Source: Candidatus Heimdallarchaeota archaeon (lineage in GTDB: Archaea > Asgardarchaeota > Heimdallarchaeia > Hodarchaeales > Hodarchaeaceae). From it: a stretch of 64,000 nucleotides of DNA. The position numbers were made by a program, and so were the translations under genes. Every line of letters starts with the position of its first letter. The first letter of the stretch is position 1. The stretch covers positions 2,905,231-2,969,230 of the forward strand of contig CP070695.1 in the NCBI GenBank assembly GCA_020353515.1, read 5' to 3'. Shown one piece after another: positions 27,329-36,431 of this stretch. The notes under the pieces are model-generated. The model did not search any database, was not told where the DNA came from, and saw nothing but the letters and a program-made list of their open reading frames with translations.

Positions 27329-28930
27329 CTAATTTGTTCTTCTTTTTAGAAATAGAGAGCAAAATAAAACCAAAAGAATAGTCAAAAAACCTAATGCTGA
27401 TGTCATACCTGAGGTAATTTCAGTTGAATCGAAGGTTGAAGTGGAACTAATTAACGGAGTGGCTTCTCTTGTGGTGTTCGAAATGGCAGATGTTGGGATA
27501 GTAGGAGTGATGCTAGTAACTGGAGTCGTTGTAGGTGTTGGAAGTTCAGATTCATATAAACCATGGGCATAGTAAATATCTAACCATCCCCACCGATCCG
27601 TACCAGTTGCTTCGGTCCATACTACATGTGGCCTCTCTTCAGAATCAAGCTTGATAGAAAAATATTCCCCTGGTCGACGGAAATAGCTGTCTGTATATTT
27701 TCCCGAGATGGGTATGGGATCATGAAAAATAGGGGCCGCAGTCAGATTGTCACCAAATTCAATCATCCGATAATATGGTCGAAACTCAGTTGACGTTTCA
27801 TACATATCATAATACACAATATGACAACGGCCGAAGGAATCGATAGTCATTTCAGGATGCCATTGATCCCAATTATCGCGAGGATTCACCCGATACCGAG
27901 GGCTCCAGTTTTGTCCGTAATCGTCGGAATATTTGATGAAGACATCCCAGTAAGCGATGGAATCTGTATCATATTTACCAGCCCAAAGAGCGTATAATCG
28001 ATCATGGGTATCAAAGTGGATAACTGGGAACGTTCCCCGTCCTGCAATTCTACCTGAAGCTAAACAATTCTCACTGTCTAGATTGATGTCAATTGGCTCA
28101 GAGAAGGTCTCTCCCATATCCATGGAATAAGCAAGATACACATCACCCCAAGTAAGATATCCTTCAGTATCATTAGCAGTATATTGCATCCAGGCAACAT
28201 AAACATACCCATGACTATCTGTGATAACATAAGGCGCAAATGGGGCGATTGGACGAGTGATTGAGTCCGTAATCACACTTATTTCCTCAAAAGTCTCCCC
28301 ACAATCAGTGGAACGAGTTAAACGGACATAGGTGTCAATATTAGGAGAGGAAAGATCAACATCATCATAGACTACGTACACTGTACCGTCTTTACTGACG
28401 GTCATGGTTTCTTTGTCTGCAAAACCAGTCCCATTGGTTGCGGGTACAATATTCCAGGTTTTTCCATAATCAATACTTTTAGCTACTGTGATTTGAGAAA
28501 ATCCGGTAAGATTAATGAAATAATCGTCTTCATATTCAAGGTATGAGTAGTATAATGTCTCATGCTCTTCATCCCAAGCCAACCATGGATCACTCTGCCC
28601 CGCTTTCCATTCCAATCCTGGAGGAAACGGCATTAAGAATGGTTCCGACCATATAGTGCCATTATTCACGGATCGGGTAAAACTCACACGTTTCCCAATA
28701 CCGCTTTGTGTGGCTGCATCTTTCCATCCTGCAAACATGGTTCCATTGGCTGTAATTGCAAGTGTAGGTTCTACGTGGTGACTGTATGGCCAGTAGGATA
28801 GTTTTTCAGACAGCAAAATACTTTCAGAAAAAGCAACACTATTAAAAGGCTCAGGAACCTGTGTGGAAAAAGGAATAAAAGTAAAAGAAACAAAGAGGAT
28901 GACAAAAAGGAAAATATTTAATTTTCTCAC
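27329..28930 (-). CDS. secreted Asp-box (sialidase-fold) surface protein
   Basis: The 533-residue protein has a signal peptide (NIFLFVILFVSFTFIPF), then a beta-propeller region with repeated Asp-box motifs of the SxDxGxxW type (SIDYGKTWN, STDCGETFEE, SMDMGETFSE, SDDYGQNWSP). A Ser/Thr/Pro-rich stalk (about residues 470-505) follows, then a C-terminal membrane helix and basic end (SLFLKRRTN). This is the design of a cell-surface BNR/sialidase-like protein, possibly glycan-binding. Sialidase catalytic Arg triad residues were not identified, so enzymatic activity is unproven. Confidence 0.8.
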   Translation of the reverse strand: MRKLNIFLFVILFVSFTFIPFSTQVPEPFNSVAFSESILLSEKLSYWPYSHHVEPTLAITANGTMFAGWKDAATQSGIGKRVSFTRSVNNGTIWSEPFLMPFPPGLEWKAGQSDPWLAWDEEHETLYYSYLEYEDDYFINLTGFSQITVAKSIDYGKTWNIVPATNGTGFADKETMTVSKDGTVYVVYDDVDLSSPNIDTYVRLTRSTDCGETFEEISVITDSITRPIAPFAPYVITDSHGYVYVAWMQYTANDTEGYLTWGDVYLAYSMDMGETFSEPIDINLDSENCLASGRIAGRGTFPVIHFDTHDRLYALWAGKYDTDSIAYWDVFIKYSDDYGQNWSPRYRVNPRDNWDQWHPEMTIDSFGRCHIVYYDMYETSTEFRPYYRMIEFGDNLTAAPIFHDPIPISGKYTDSYFRRPGEYFSIKLDSEERPHVVWTEATGTDRWGWLDIYYAHGLYESELPTPTTTPVTSITPTIPTSAISNTTREATPLISSTSTFDSTEITSGMTSALGFLTILLVLFCSLFLKRRTN

Positions 28931-29086
28931 ATGACCATCTCAGAAACTAGTAGATTTAAAGATATAATCCAGTTTAAAAGGTATTTGAACCTTTCGATGT
29001 TTCTTCAATGAAGTTTTTTTGTACTAATTAATAGCATATCTGATTAAAAATCTCAAAAAATTGTCGTGGTCCCGCACTACATAATA

Positions 29087-29923
29087 TCAATGAAAACGTG
29101 AAACGATGTCATTCCGAAATTTTCGAATATTTTGAATCAGAATCTCTGAATTGTGAGTTGTAACGATGAACTTGAACTGCATTCGATAATCAAGGTCATA
29201 GAGGAAGAATTCAGGTTTATATCCAAATAATCCTGCATAAATATCACAAACTTCTTGGATCTTTTGTTTAGTGGTTTTTAAATCACCTATGGGAGCTCCC
29301 CAAATAAATGTGTATCTTACAACTTCTTCTTCAATTAAATCAAGAGCTAATGTTTTTAGGACTCCTATCCGTGTTTGTTTATGTAGATTTTGAGCTTCCC
29401 GTCTACCAATTCGACGCTCTACTTCTTGTTTGTAGATTACCATATTTGTTGTCAAAAACTTCTGATTAGGAATATAATGATAAATATCATTAATGGTCCG
29501 AATTTTTGTATAATTCAAAGAGATTTCAACAACTTGACCTCGGATCTCTGTTCCTAAAGACACAAAGTCGTCCACACCGAATGGATTGGTGAAGATAAGG
29601 TATAGTCCAGCAATGAAATTACTTAAGGTTTGAACAGATCCAAACGAAATAATTGCCCCAAGAAACGCTGACACTCCAATGATTTCCATCATGGATAGAT
29701 CGAAAAGAAACATGATAAGATAGAGAATTACTCCAGCTGCCCCCACATTTAACATTACTTTAAGTGTATTAAGGATATCTAAGGGAATTATTTCAGCTTT
29801 ACGTATAGGTCTTGAAATAAAGAGTTGTAATACCCAACGAATAATTAAGATAACAATAACAGCTAGAATTAGGAATAGTAATCGAAATTCCAATTGAAAT
29901 GGAGATATCTCCTCTAAAATCAA
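29087..29923 (-). CDS. MscS-family mechanosensitive channel (second gene)
   Basis: The 278-residue membrane protein has three N-terminal helices (about residues 11-34, 48-71 and 73-105) and the MscS pore/beta segment: GVSAFLGAIISFGSVQTLSNFIAGL, then ITRP-equivalent IFTNPFGVDDFVSL. A cytosolic beta domain follows (GQVVEISLNYTKIRTINDIYHYIPN). Such channels open under membrane tension and release solutes on osmotic downshock. Its ATGA start overlaps the stop of the upstream paralogue by four bases, so translation is coupled and hetero-oligomers are conceivable. Confidence 0.85.
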   Translation of the reverse strand: MILEEISPFQLEFRLLFLILAVIVILIIRWVLQLFISRPIRKAEIIPLDILNTLKVMLNVGAAGVILYLIMFLFDLSMMEIIGVSAFLGAIISFGSVQTLSNFIAGLYLIFTNPFGVDDFVSLGTEIRGQVVEISLNYTKIRTINDIYHYIPNQKFLTTNMVIYKQEVERRIGRREAQNLHKQTRIGVLKTLALDLIEEEVVRYTFIWGAPIGDLKTTKQKIQEVCDIYAGLFGYKPEFFLYDLDYRMQFKFIVTTHNSEILIQNIRKFRNDIVSRFH

Positions 29924-30804
29924 TCCATTCTACTCTCCTGTAATTCAGCAAACACTGTTTCAGCAATGGATTCCATTAGGTATGGCCACGAATTGAAAAT
30001 CGTGTAAGCATCAGGCGCCGTGATAACCAAGTAGACTTTTTGGCGGAAATCATATTTTCCAAAATAATAACTGGGTTGAATACCATATACTGTTGAAAAT
30101 TTCTCACAAATTCTGTTTAGACGTTGCTTTAAATCCTCAATTGAAATAGGAGGATTTATGACACTTAATTGGAATTCGATAAGACTCCTATATTTTGTAT
30201 ACCGATCATGGTAGAAATCTACAGGTATAATGTTGATGGAATCCAGAGTTTTTATAATCCCTTTTCGATCATCATTAGTGGGTAATTGGGTACTATAATT
30301 CAACAAAGAAGCGCTAAGTAAACGACTATTGGGTATTATTACTGATGTCCTATCAATTTGAATGATCTTTGTAAAATTCAAACCAATTTCTTCAACAATC
30401 CCTATTGCTTCTTCTGTCTTTATCAAATCCCCAACAGTAAATGGTCTCGTGATAATCAAATACAGCCCTCCAAAAACATTGGATGCAACTGAGGCTGAAG
30501 CAATTCCAATAACCGCTGCTACGATAGTAGAAACACCTAAAATGAAATCTTCATCAGCTCCTAACAGTGAGAAGACCCCCAAGGTAGCTACAAAAATCTG
30601 ACCAACACTAATTAACAGATTAATAGAATTTTTAGCATCCGCGGAAATTTTTGGCATGTAATTAACGAATGATTTAACAATTTTTCCACACAACCATATG
30701 AAGATTAAAAACACAATTATAACGAGTAAGTGTAAGAGTAGATCAACCCACGGTTGAAGAACTTCCGTTAAATCAGATAATTCATTGATCCATTGATTCT
30801 TCAT
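29920..30804 (-). CDS. MscS-family mechanosensitive channel (first gene)
   Basis: The 294-residue protein shows the MscS pattern: N-terminal membrane helices (LLHLLVIIVFLIFIWLCGK), a pore-lining Ala/Gly helix (VSTIVAAVIGIASASVASNV), the ITRPFTVGDLI beta-domain entry and the IVEEIGLNFTKIIQIDRTSVIIPN strands. It is about 25 percent longer in its cytosolic tail than the shortest MscS proteins. It is the first gene of a two-gene unit with the overlapping paralogue downstream. A long non-coding stretch separates it from the divergent actin gene. Confidence 0.85.
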   Translation of the reverse strand: MKNQWINELSDLTEVLQPWVDLLLHLLVIIVFLIFIWLCGKIVKSFVNYMPKISADAKNSINLLISVGQIFVATLGVFSLLGADEDFILGVSTIVAAVIGIASASVASNVFGGLYLIITRPFTVGDLIKTEEAIGIVEEIGLNFTKIIQIDRTSVIIPNSRLLSASLLNYSTQLPTNDDRKGIIKTLDSINIIPVDFYHDRYTKYRSLIEFQLSVINPPISIEDLKQRLNRICEKFSTVYGIQPSYYFGKYDFRQKVYLVITAPDAYTIFNSWPYLMESIAETVFAELQESRMD

Positions 30805-31493
30805 ATTGATTTAGCCATAAAACTTGAAGATAAATACACTTTTTGGTTGTTTTACAAAGAAGTGGTAAGTGTGTAGAGAGAATGTTTTTGTACTAAAAAA
30901 ACATGATATCTCCTATATGAAAACGGAATTTTAAAGAAGCTTTAAAATATTGACGGAGTAAAAAGTAATTTTAAACTTCTGAAGGTGCGTACCTATATTT
31001 AAGCAAAAACTGATGAATTATCTAATGGAGAACAGAACAAAAATTCTACTTATCTATGTCATTCTTACTTGTTATCTCCTGAGAATCGTGTCAGAAAATT
31101 CTCTTTAATACCCTATATATATGTATATTCCGTAAATATCGGTCAAGATCTAATTGATTTCATTTTATAATTCTTTTATCTTATTTTAGCAGCCATATGG
31201 TTCGTCTTTCTCCCCATTCATCCATCCCAGCAGATTTCTCGACATGCCTCAGACGATTTGACGTTTTGATGTTTCTTCACGGTGGGTTTTATCTAAAGCA
31301 AGTCTAGCTTTTATTTCTTCGAACCATATTACCCATGCAGTACCTTTTCCTCCTTGGGACTATTTCTATCGGGTTCGACGCCGTTTTCCTCCTTGCAGTA
31401 CGTCTACCTCTGGGTTGGTATTACATTCTAATTTCAAAACCAAAGGTTTTTATACCAACGGAGAATGGTGGTACTTGCATAGGCAAATGAAAG
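30805..31493. other. long intergenic stretch between MscS and actin
   Basis: No gene is supported in this part of the 785-base gap. The first 380 bases are very AT-rich, with TATA-like sequence around 31113-31122. The part from about 31190 to 31460 is clearly richer in C, T and G and contains a plus-strand frame open for 82 codons (31262-31510) that has no start codon, so it is either a decayed gene or a non-coding transcript. A TATA-like TTTTTATACC lies at 31447-31456. Confidence 0.4.
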
Positions 31494-31534
31494 ACGTCTC
31501 CGTTGAGTGAAACGGTTACTGAGACGTATTTAAA
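31494..31534 (+). promoter_or_regulatory. palindrome and TATA box in the actin promoter
   Basis: ACGTCT (31494-31499) and CCGTT (31500-31504) are answered by AACGG (31511-31515) and AGACGT (31522-31527), giving eleven complementary bases in two blocks, with GAGTGA and TTACTG between and after the inner pair. The right arm runs straight into TATTTAAA (31527-31534), a good archaeal TATA box 55-63 bases before the actin ATG. The palindrome therefore overlaps the place where TFB would bind and may be an operator; in a longer transcript it could instead fold as a hairpin. Confidence 0.5.
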
Positions 31535-31589
31535 TGATCAGCCTAAAAATGATCTTTTTCTACTATCAACATCAATGAAGTGAAAAAAA

Positions 31590-32732
31590 ATGTCAGTAGC
31601 AGAAGGAATTACTGGAAAACCCCTCGTCATCGATAATGGGACAGGGTTAAGCAAGAACGGTTATGCAGGTGAAGACCAGCCCCGTTCAGTGTTTCCCACT
31701 TTAATTGGTTATCCGAAATATCAGTCTATCATGTCTGATGTGGACCATTATGTCCGGGAATACTATGTCGGCGAAGAAGCTATGAACTTACGTGGTGTAC
31801 TCAAGCTTATCTATCCAATTCTCCATGGGATTGTTACCGATTGGGATGCAATGGAGAAGATTTGGCATTACACCTTCCATAACGATCTTCGGGTCAATCC
31901 AAGTGAACATCCTATTTTATTGACCGAAGCTCCCTTGAATCCAAGTACCAACCGGGAGAAGATGGCAGAAATTCTCTTTGAGACGTTTAACGTCCCCGCT
32001 ATGTATGTATCTATGCAAGCGGTTCTGTCACTTTATGCCTCTGGACGGACTACAGGGTTAGTTATTGACGCGGGTGATGGTGTTATCCATATCGTACCTA
32101 TTTACGAAGGATTCGCTATCTCTCATGCGATTAGTCGTATTGACATCGCTGGTCGTGACATTACTGAGTACCTCCGACGACTGCTTCGAACTCGTGGTCG
32201 TGCATTAACCTCCTCTGCCGAGAAAGAGATTGTTCGTGATATTAAGGAACGCCTTTGTTATGTCGCTCTTGACCCTGAAAAGGAATTGAAGCTTGCCGAG
32301 AAAGTCTCTGGTATGGAGAAACAATACACTCTCCCTGACGGAGAAACCCTCACTATTGGACCTGAACGTTTCTTGGCTCCTGAAGCATTCTTCAATCCAA
32401 GTGCCCTTGGAAAAGAAGAAACACCTCTGGATGAAGCTATCTACAACGCTGTACAACTCTGTGATATTGACCTCCGTAAAGAACTATATCAGAACATTGT
32501 TCTTTCTGGCGGCTCTACCATGTTCCCAGGCTTGAAAGAGCGTCTTCACAAAGAGCTCACTGAACTCGTTCCCGAAAATGTTGAGATCCGTATCGTGGCT
32601 CCTCCTGAGCGCCGATATTCCGTCTGGATTGGTGGATCAATTCTCTCCTCCTTAAAAACCTTCCAGCGATTATGGGTTTCCCGCAAAGAATATCAAGAAC
32701 AAGGCCCTGGCGTTATCAAACGAGCTATCTAA
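31590..32732 (+). CDS. eukaryote-type actin (lokiactin family)
   Basis: The 380-residue protein has the actin ATPase signatures: phosphate-1 [18 protein letters not shown] (from residue 15), [31 protein letters not shown], phosphate-2 DAGDGV, and the adenosine motif [10 protein letters not shown], ending [10 protein letters not shown]. The length nearly equals eukaryotic actin (375), and similarity runs through the whole chain, far beyond crenactin. The tail ends VIKRAI instead of the eukaryotic KCF, and the DNase-loop region is altered ([15 protein letters not shown]). Asgard actins polymerise and bind profilin. Codon use has more C-ending codons than neighbours, which suggests high expression. 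The gene is monocistronic, with a strong terminator. Confidence 0.97.
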   Translation: MSVAEGITGKPLVIDNGTGLSKNGYAGEDQPRSVFPTLIGYPKYQSIMSDVDHYVREYYVGEEAMNLRGVLKLIYPILHGIVTDWDAMEKIWHYTFHNDLRVNPSEHPILLTEAPLNPSTNREKMAEILFETFNVPAMYVSMQAVLSLYASGRTTGLVIDAGDGVIHIVPIYEGFAISHAISRIDIAGRDITEYLRRLLRTRGRALTSSAEKEIVRDIKERLCYVALDPEKELKLAEKVSGMEKQYTLPDGETLTIGPERFLAPEAFFNPSALGKEETPLDEAIYNAVQLCDIDLRKELYQNIVLSGGSTMFPGLKERLHKELTELVPENVEIRIVAPPERRYSVWIGGSILSSLKTFQRLWVSRKEYQEQGPGVIKRAI

Positions 32733-32770
32733 GTCCCCCCCTTTTCCCTTTTTCTTCCCTTTTTTTTATT
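32733..32770 (+). terminator. pyrimidine-rich terminator after actin
   Basis: Directly after the actin stop codon comes a C-run followed by repeated T tracts, the longest being about nine T. This is a strong archaeal-type oligo-T terminator and supports a single-gene actin transcript. Confidence 0.6.
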
Positions 32771-32866
32771 CTTCAACAGTTTTTAATGCTTGTTTTGTAA
32801 GAATTTTAGGTTTCTTCGTTTCGAAGAAAGCTTTATTAGTACCCTTCTAGTTCCAACTAAGTTATT

Positions 32867-34282
32867 ATGCTGGATATTGACACTTTCATAGAGAAGTTTG
32901 AACCCCGAGTTTCTGCTGCTATGACTAAAAACGATGTCCCAGGGATGGCGATCGCTCTTGTTCTGGACGATCAGGTTATTTATTCTCGGGGTTTTGGCTC
33001 TAGAAACGTGAAGAAATTCTTACCCTTCACTCCAGATACCCTGAATGGTTTTGGGTCCTGTACCAAATCATTTACTTGCCTTGCCATCATGCAGTTGTAT
33101 TCTCAAGGTAAACTTGATATTCATGACCCAGTGTCTAAATACATTCCCTTTAAACTTGGATTAAAAGACTACCCTATCACCATCCATCATTTTATGACCC
33201 ACACCTCTGGCATCCCCAATCTCGGGTCTGCAGAGCTAGTCATCGGGCAAAACTATCCCATTAATCTGAAATTTCCTTCTGTTCCGTTTTCCAGTTGGGA
33301 AGACTTCTACACCCATTTTAACCTTGCCCAAGACGAGATCCTCTTCAAGCCCCAGGAGTATTTCTTCTATTTTAACGGTGGTTACACTGCTCTTGGGCAC
33401 ATTATTACCCGAGTCAGTGGAATGCGATATGAAGATTACGTGAGAAAGCATATCCTTGACCCTCTCGATATGAATCGATCTGGGTTCTTAGAATCATGTA
33501 TTTCCAAAGACGACAATGTCTCTGTTCCTTATGAAATGCTTCCAGGGAAGAATGGGAAACCTACACCTACACCAGCGGAATTCCCCTTCAATCAATTTAT
33601 TTTCGCTCCAGGCGGATTGATTAGTTCCGTAAACGAAATGGCAAATTATATCATGATGATGATGAATGGCGGTCAATTTGGAGAAAATCAATTATTAGAT
33701 GAAGATAAAATCAATGAAATGACCAAAATGCACCATGTCGGACAAATCCATTCCATTTTATCCGCATTTGGTGATCAAAGTGGGTATGGGTATGGGTGGG
33801 CCATGTGTGATAATTTCTTCGGTAACACTTTAATTCAACATGCTGGAGGAATTACAGGTGGAACTTCTCTCATTGGCTTTATTAAGGAACTGAAACTCGG
33901 GTTCACGGCAATTGGCAATACTGCTGGCTTTCCTGTGCATGAAGTGTATGCTGCTCTCGCATTACTTCAAGGGAAAGATCCTGATAGAGAAGTTCCTTTC
34001 TTTCTTCGTGATAATCATTATAACAAACTGTGTGGGAACTACAAGAATTACAAAGGGATTGGTAAAGGAAAAATTGTCAATAAATTAGGGGTACTCCATC
34101 TTGAAACCCCAGTTCCAACCGCTAGTTATCCTTTATTTCCTTCATCTGATGCCCACGAGGTGTTAGATTTTTACATTCTTACCCCCACTGGGGTCAAAAT
34201 GCCTGTGGTATTCAGATTTGATGACAGTGACAAAGTGCATTTTACCTTTGAACGCAATTCATATCATAAAGTTGGAGAATGA
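32867..34282 (+). CDS. beta-lactamase-family serine hydrolase
   Basis: The 471-residue protein has no signal peptide. The class C beta-lactamase/esterase elements are present: SCTK (Ser64 nucleophile, Lys67), the Tyr-containing YFNGGYTALG near residue 170, and the HAGG motif replacing KTG near residue 325. A C-terminal beta domain (residues 385-471) is also typical. Such proteins are esterases, D-aminopeptidases or penicillin-binding-like enzymes; in an archaeon lacking peptidoglycan a cytosolic esterase or peptidase role is more likely. The gene follows actin on the same strand but is separated by a terminator. Confidence 0.85.
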   Translation: MLDIDTFIEKFEPRVSAAMTKNDVPGMAIALVLDDQVIYSRGFGSRNVKKFLPFTPDTLNGFGSCTKSFTCLAIMQLYSQGKLDIHDPVSKYIPFKLGLKDYPITIHHFMTHTSGIPNLGSAELVIGQNYPINLKFPSVPFSSWEDFYTHFNLAQDEILFKPQEYFFYFNGGYTALGHIITRVSGMRYEDYVRKHILDPLDMNRSGFLESCISKDDNVSVPYEMLPGKNGKPTPTPAEFPFNQFIFAPGGLISSVNEMANYIMMMMNGGQFGENQLLDEDKINEMTKMHHVGQIHSILSAFGDQSGYGYGWAMCDNFFGNTLIQHAGGITGGTSLIGFIKELKLGFTAIGNTAGFPVHEVYAALALLQGKDPDREVPFFLRDNHYNKLCGNYKNYKGIGKGKIVNKLGVLHLETPVPTASYPLFPSSDAHEVLDFYILTPTGVKMPVVFRFDDSDKVHFTFERNSYHKVGE

Positions 34283-34299
34283 TAACTACTCTGAAGTTT

Positions 34300-35049
34300 C
34301 TAAGGTTGAACTAAATCACTGATGGTGTGTTGATACATAACAACTAATTCATCGGAGAGTTCCTGTTCTAGGATGAAGTTCATTCTATCGAGAGCTCGTT
34401 GGATTCGTTCATTATCCCCTGCTTCGAGTACTCGATCTAATAATCTCATCAATGTAATTACCCGAGTATGGATTAATTTTTGTTCATCTAGGGTTAACGA
34501 CGAAACAAGATAGGAATCTAAATACTTTGTAAGATGTTCACGAATTTTTTCGCCTTCATTGATCACTTTTAGCTTCCGCTTAAGAATGAGGTCTGTTTCG
34601 TGAGCTATTTCTTTTATTAAGGCCTTTTTATGATGAATTGGGTCTCCCTCGTAGTACTCAAAATACTTAGAAAAAATTGCTTGGATTTGCCTTAAATCTA
34701 TCCAAGCCATCTCCATTACTACCTGAGGAATTAGAATTGACACTAAATTGATGCTAAATCCGCCACGATTTGTCTCGGATGTTTCATAAAGTACAGTACA
34801 AATAGAGAATAACTCATGCTCGGGGAATGGGATCGTTGCGGGCATCTTTGAGTAAGAAATATGATTCGGCCGACTCGAAAAGACTGACATCCCTCTTAAG
34901 GATATACCAAATAATAACTCGTCCGATAATGTTTTAGGAGTCCATTCGACTGGCATTCCTCCCTGAATATCGTCAAATGTTGTCCAAACCATCCCTACAA
35001 GGATCTTGTAAGGCTTTGTTTTCTCTTTTAGGGTTTTACTGAGAGTCAT
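34300..35049 (-). CDS. unknown protein with a longin-like N-terminal domain
   Basis: The 249-residue product starts at ATG 35049 (GTG 35076 would add nine residues). The first 115 residues alternate strands and turns (YKILVGMVWTTFDDIQGGMP; LLFGISLRGMSVFSSRPNHI; FSICTVLYETSETNRGGFSI), with the order expected of a longin/Roadblock-like sheet. The rest is a long helical region rich in charged residues. Longin-fold proteins are common in Asgard archaea and eukaryotic trafficking regulators. The fold call rests on pattern only and is uncertain. It converges on the serine hydrolase gene. Confidence 0.6.
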   Translation of the reverse strand: MTLSKTLKEKTKPYKILVGMVWTTFDDIQGGMPVEWTPKTLSDELLFGISLRGMSVFSSRPNHISYSKMPATIPFPEHELFSICTVLYETSETNRGGFSINLVSILIPQVVMEMAWIDLRQIQAIFSKYFEYYEGDPIHHKKALIKEIAHETDLILKRKLKVINEGEKIREHLTKYLDSYLVSSLTLDEQKLIHTRVITLMRLLDRVLEAGDNERIQRALDRMNFILEQELSDELVVMYQHTISDLVQP

Positions 35050-35219
35050 TATTCTTCTGTCCCTGAGAACTCTCACTGATATCTTTGGGTCATCTATTGT
35101 TCCATTATTATTGAACCATTAAAGAATTTCGCTTTGATAACATTCCTAATGGAAAAATCAATTTATATTTATAAAATAACTTAGAAACTTTTTGTTAGAA
35201 TAGCGAGTATTGACTAACT

Positions 35220-35552
35220 TCATTCTTGAGATTTCAGTTTCTTTGAAATAAGATCCGCAACTAGGTCGCATATTTCTAGAATTCGTGAATCTGCTAAGGA
35301 ATAATAAACCTCGTTTGCTTCTCGACGTGTTGTTACTGCACCTTTATCTCTAAGTACCCTGAGATGTTGTGAGATATATGGTTGTGGCTTCTTCGTTAGT
35401 GTTTTTATGTCAGAAACATTTTTTTCACCATCTTGAAGTATTTGAAGAATTTTCAATCTGAAAGGGTGAGTTAAAGACTGACACAGATCCGCTTGAAGAT
35501 TTAATGATTTATTTTCATCATCTAATGTATTTATACTTTGATCGGAGGTCAT
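35220..35552 (-). CDS. ArsR-family transcriptional regulator
   Basis: The ATG at 35552 gives 110 residues, the usual ArsR length; the frame continues upstream to 35756 but that part overlaps the divergent gene and looks non-coding. A winged helix-turn-helix is clear: SLTHPFRLKILQILQDGEKN, then the recognition segment KPQPYISQHLRVLRDKG and the wing TTRREANEVYYSL. Cys24 and Cys95 lie in the first and last helices, the place where redox- or sulfide-sensing ArsR proteins (BigR/SqrR type) form a disulfide. It is divergent from a disulfide oxidoreductase and may control it. Confidence 0.85.
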   Translation of the reverse strand: MTSDQSINTLDDENKSLNLQADLCQSLTHPFRLKILQILQDGEKNVSDIKTLTKKPQPYISQHLRVLRDKGAVTTRREANEVYYSLADSRILEICDLVADLISKKLKSQE

Positions 35553-35671
35553 TTCCTTGTCAAATTGTATATATGGTATTGCATATATATAGGTTTTGGA
35601 ATATTCAAAGAACGGAATATTTATAAATAAATACAGAAAGTGATAAATCAAGAAGTTTTGGAGGATATTAA
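35553..35671. promoter_or_regulatory. divergent promoter between arsR-like and disulfide oxidoreductase genes
   Basis: This 119-base gap contains two copies of GGAATATT (around 35598-35620) separated by about one helical turn, and TATA-like sequences for both directions (a run of TATATA near 35582-35592 and TATTTATAAATAAATA near 35618-35633). The repeated element is a candidate binding site for the ArsR protein encoded next to it, acting on both promoters. Confidence 0.45.
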
Positions 35672-36376
35672 ATGTCCGAAGGTAAAGTAAGAATCGAAGA
35701 AAAAATTTTGAACGAGGTTCGTCAGATGTTTGATGGATTAACCTCAGATGTAACACTACACATGTTTACAAATAAAAATCATTGTTTATTATGTAATGAA
35801 ACCCTTGATTTGGCAGAACAGATCTCCAACCAATCTGATAAAATAACACTTGATCATTGTGAATGTGATATTAATTCCGAAAAAGCACAGGATTGGCGGA
35901 TCACAAGACATCCTGCGATAGCCATTGAAGGAAAAGGAAAAGGATTGATTAGATTTTTTGGTATCCCTTCTGGATATGAATTTGGTAGTCTGATTGAGAC
36001 CATAATTATGGCTGGTACAGATAAAGAAAGTGATCTCCCTCCTGAAATTATCGAAGAGATTGAAAACATTGATCAACCTGTCCATTTACAAGTTTTTGTG
36101 ACCCCCACTTGTCCTTATTGCCCCCGAGCAGTGTTAAATGCATTTAAATTTGCCATGTTGAATGAAAACATTACTGCTGACATGATTGAGGCGACAGAAT
36201 TCCAAGAGATGTCTATGCAATATCAAGTACAAGGAGTTCCAAAGACTGTCATCAATGATGACTGGATTGAAGAGGATGACGATGGTGAAATTCTCAGATA
36301 TCCTAAATGGAGTGTTGTTGGAGCGGTACCTGAAAGTGCATTACTTGCGAAGGTTAAAGAAGCTCTTGGAGAGTAG
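35672..36376 (+). CDS. protein disulfide oxidoreductase, two thioredoxin folds
   Basis: The 234-residue cytosolic protein has two thioredoxin-like halves. The first has the active-site pair Cys38-Leu-Leu-Cys41 (HCLLCNE), the second Cys147-Pro-Tyr-Cys150 (TPTCPYCPRAV), followed by the cis-proline loop GVPKTVIND. This is the architecture of archaeal PDO enzymes, which make or rearrange intracellular disulfides and can be reduced by thioredoxin reductase. The CLLC motif in the N-terminal half is unusual. It is followed by another thioredoxin-fold gene and preceded by a divergent ArsR regulator. Confidence 0.88.
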   Translation: MSEGKVRIEEKILNEVRQMFDGLTSDVTLHMFTNKNHCLLCNETLDLAEQISNQSDKITLDHCECDINSEKAQDWRITRHPAIAIEGKGKGLIRFFGIPSGYEFGSLIETIIMAGTDKESDLPPEIIEEIENIDQPVHLQVFVTPTCPYCPRAVLNAFKFAMLNENITADMIEATEFQEMSMQYQVQGVPKTVINDDWIEEDDDGEILRYPKWSVVGAVPESALLAKVKEALGE

Positions 36377-36431
36377 AAAAAAATTAATAAGGTTGATTCT
36401 ACGATTTGATCACCTATAGGAGACTCTATAT

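Noticed and set aside
31366-31380. A GGGTTCGAC sequence resembling a tRNA T-loop
   Set aside because: Flanking bases do not form the five-base T stem, and no acceptor or anticodon arm could be built around it on either strand.
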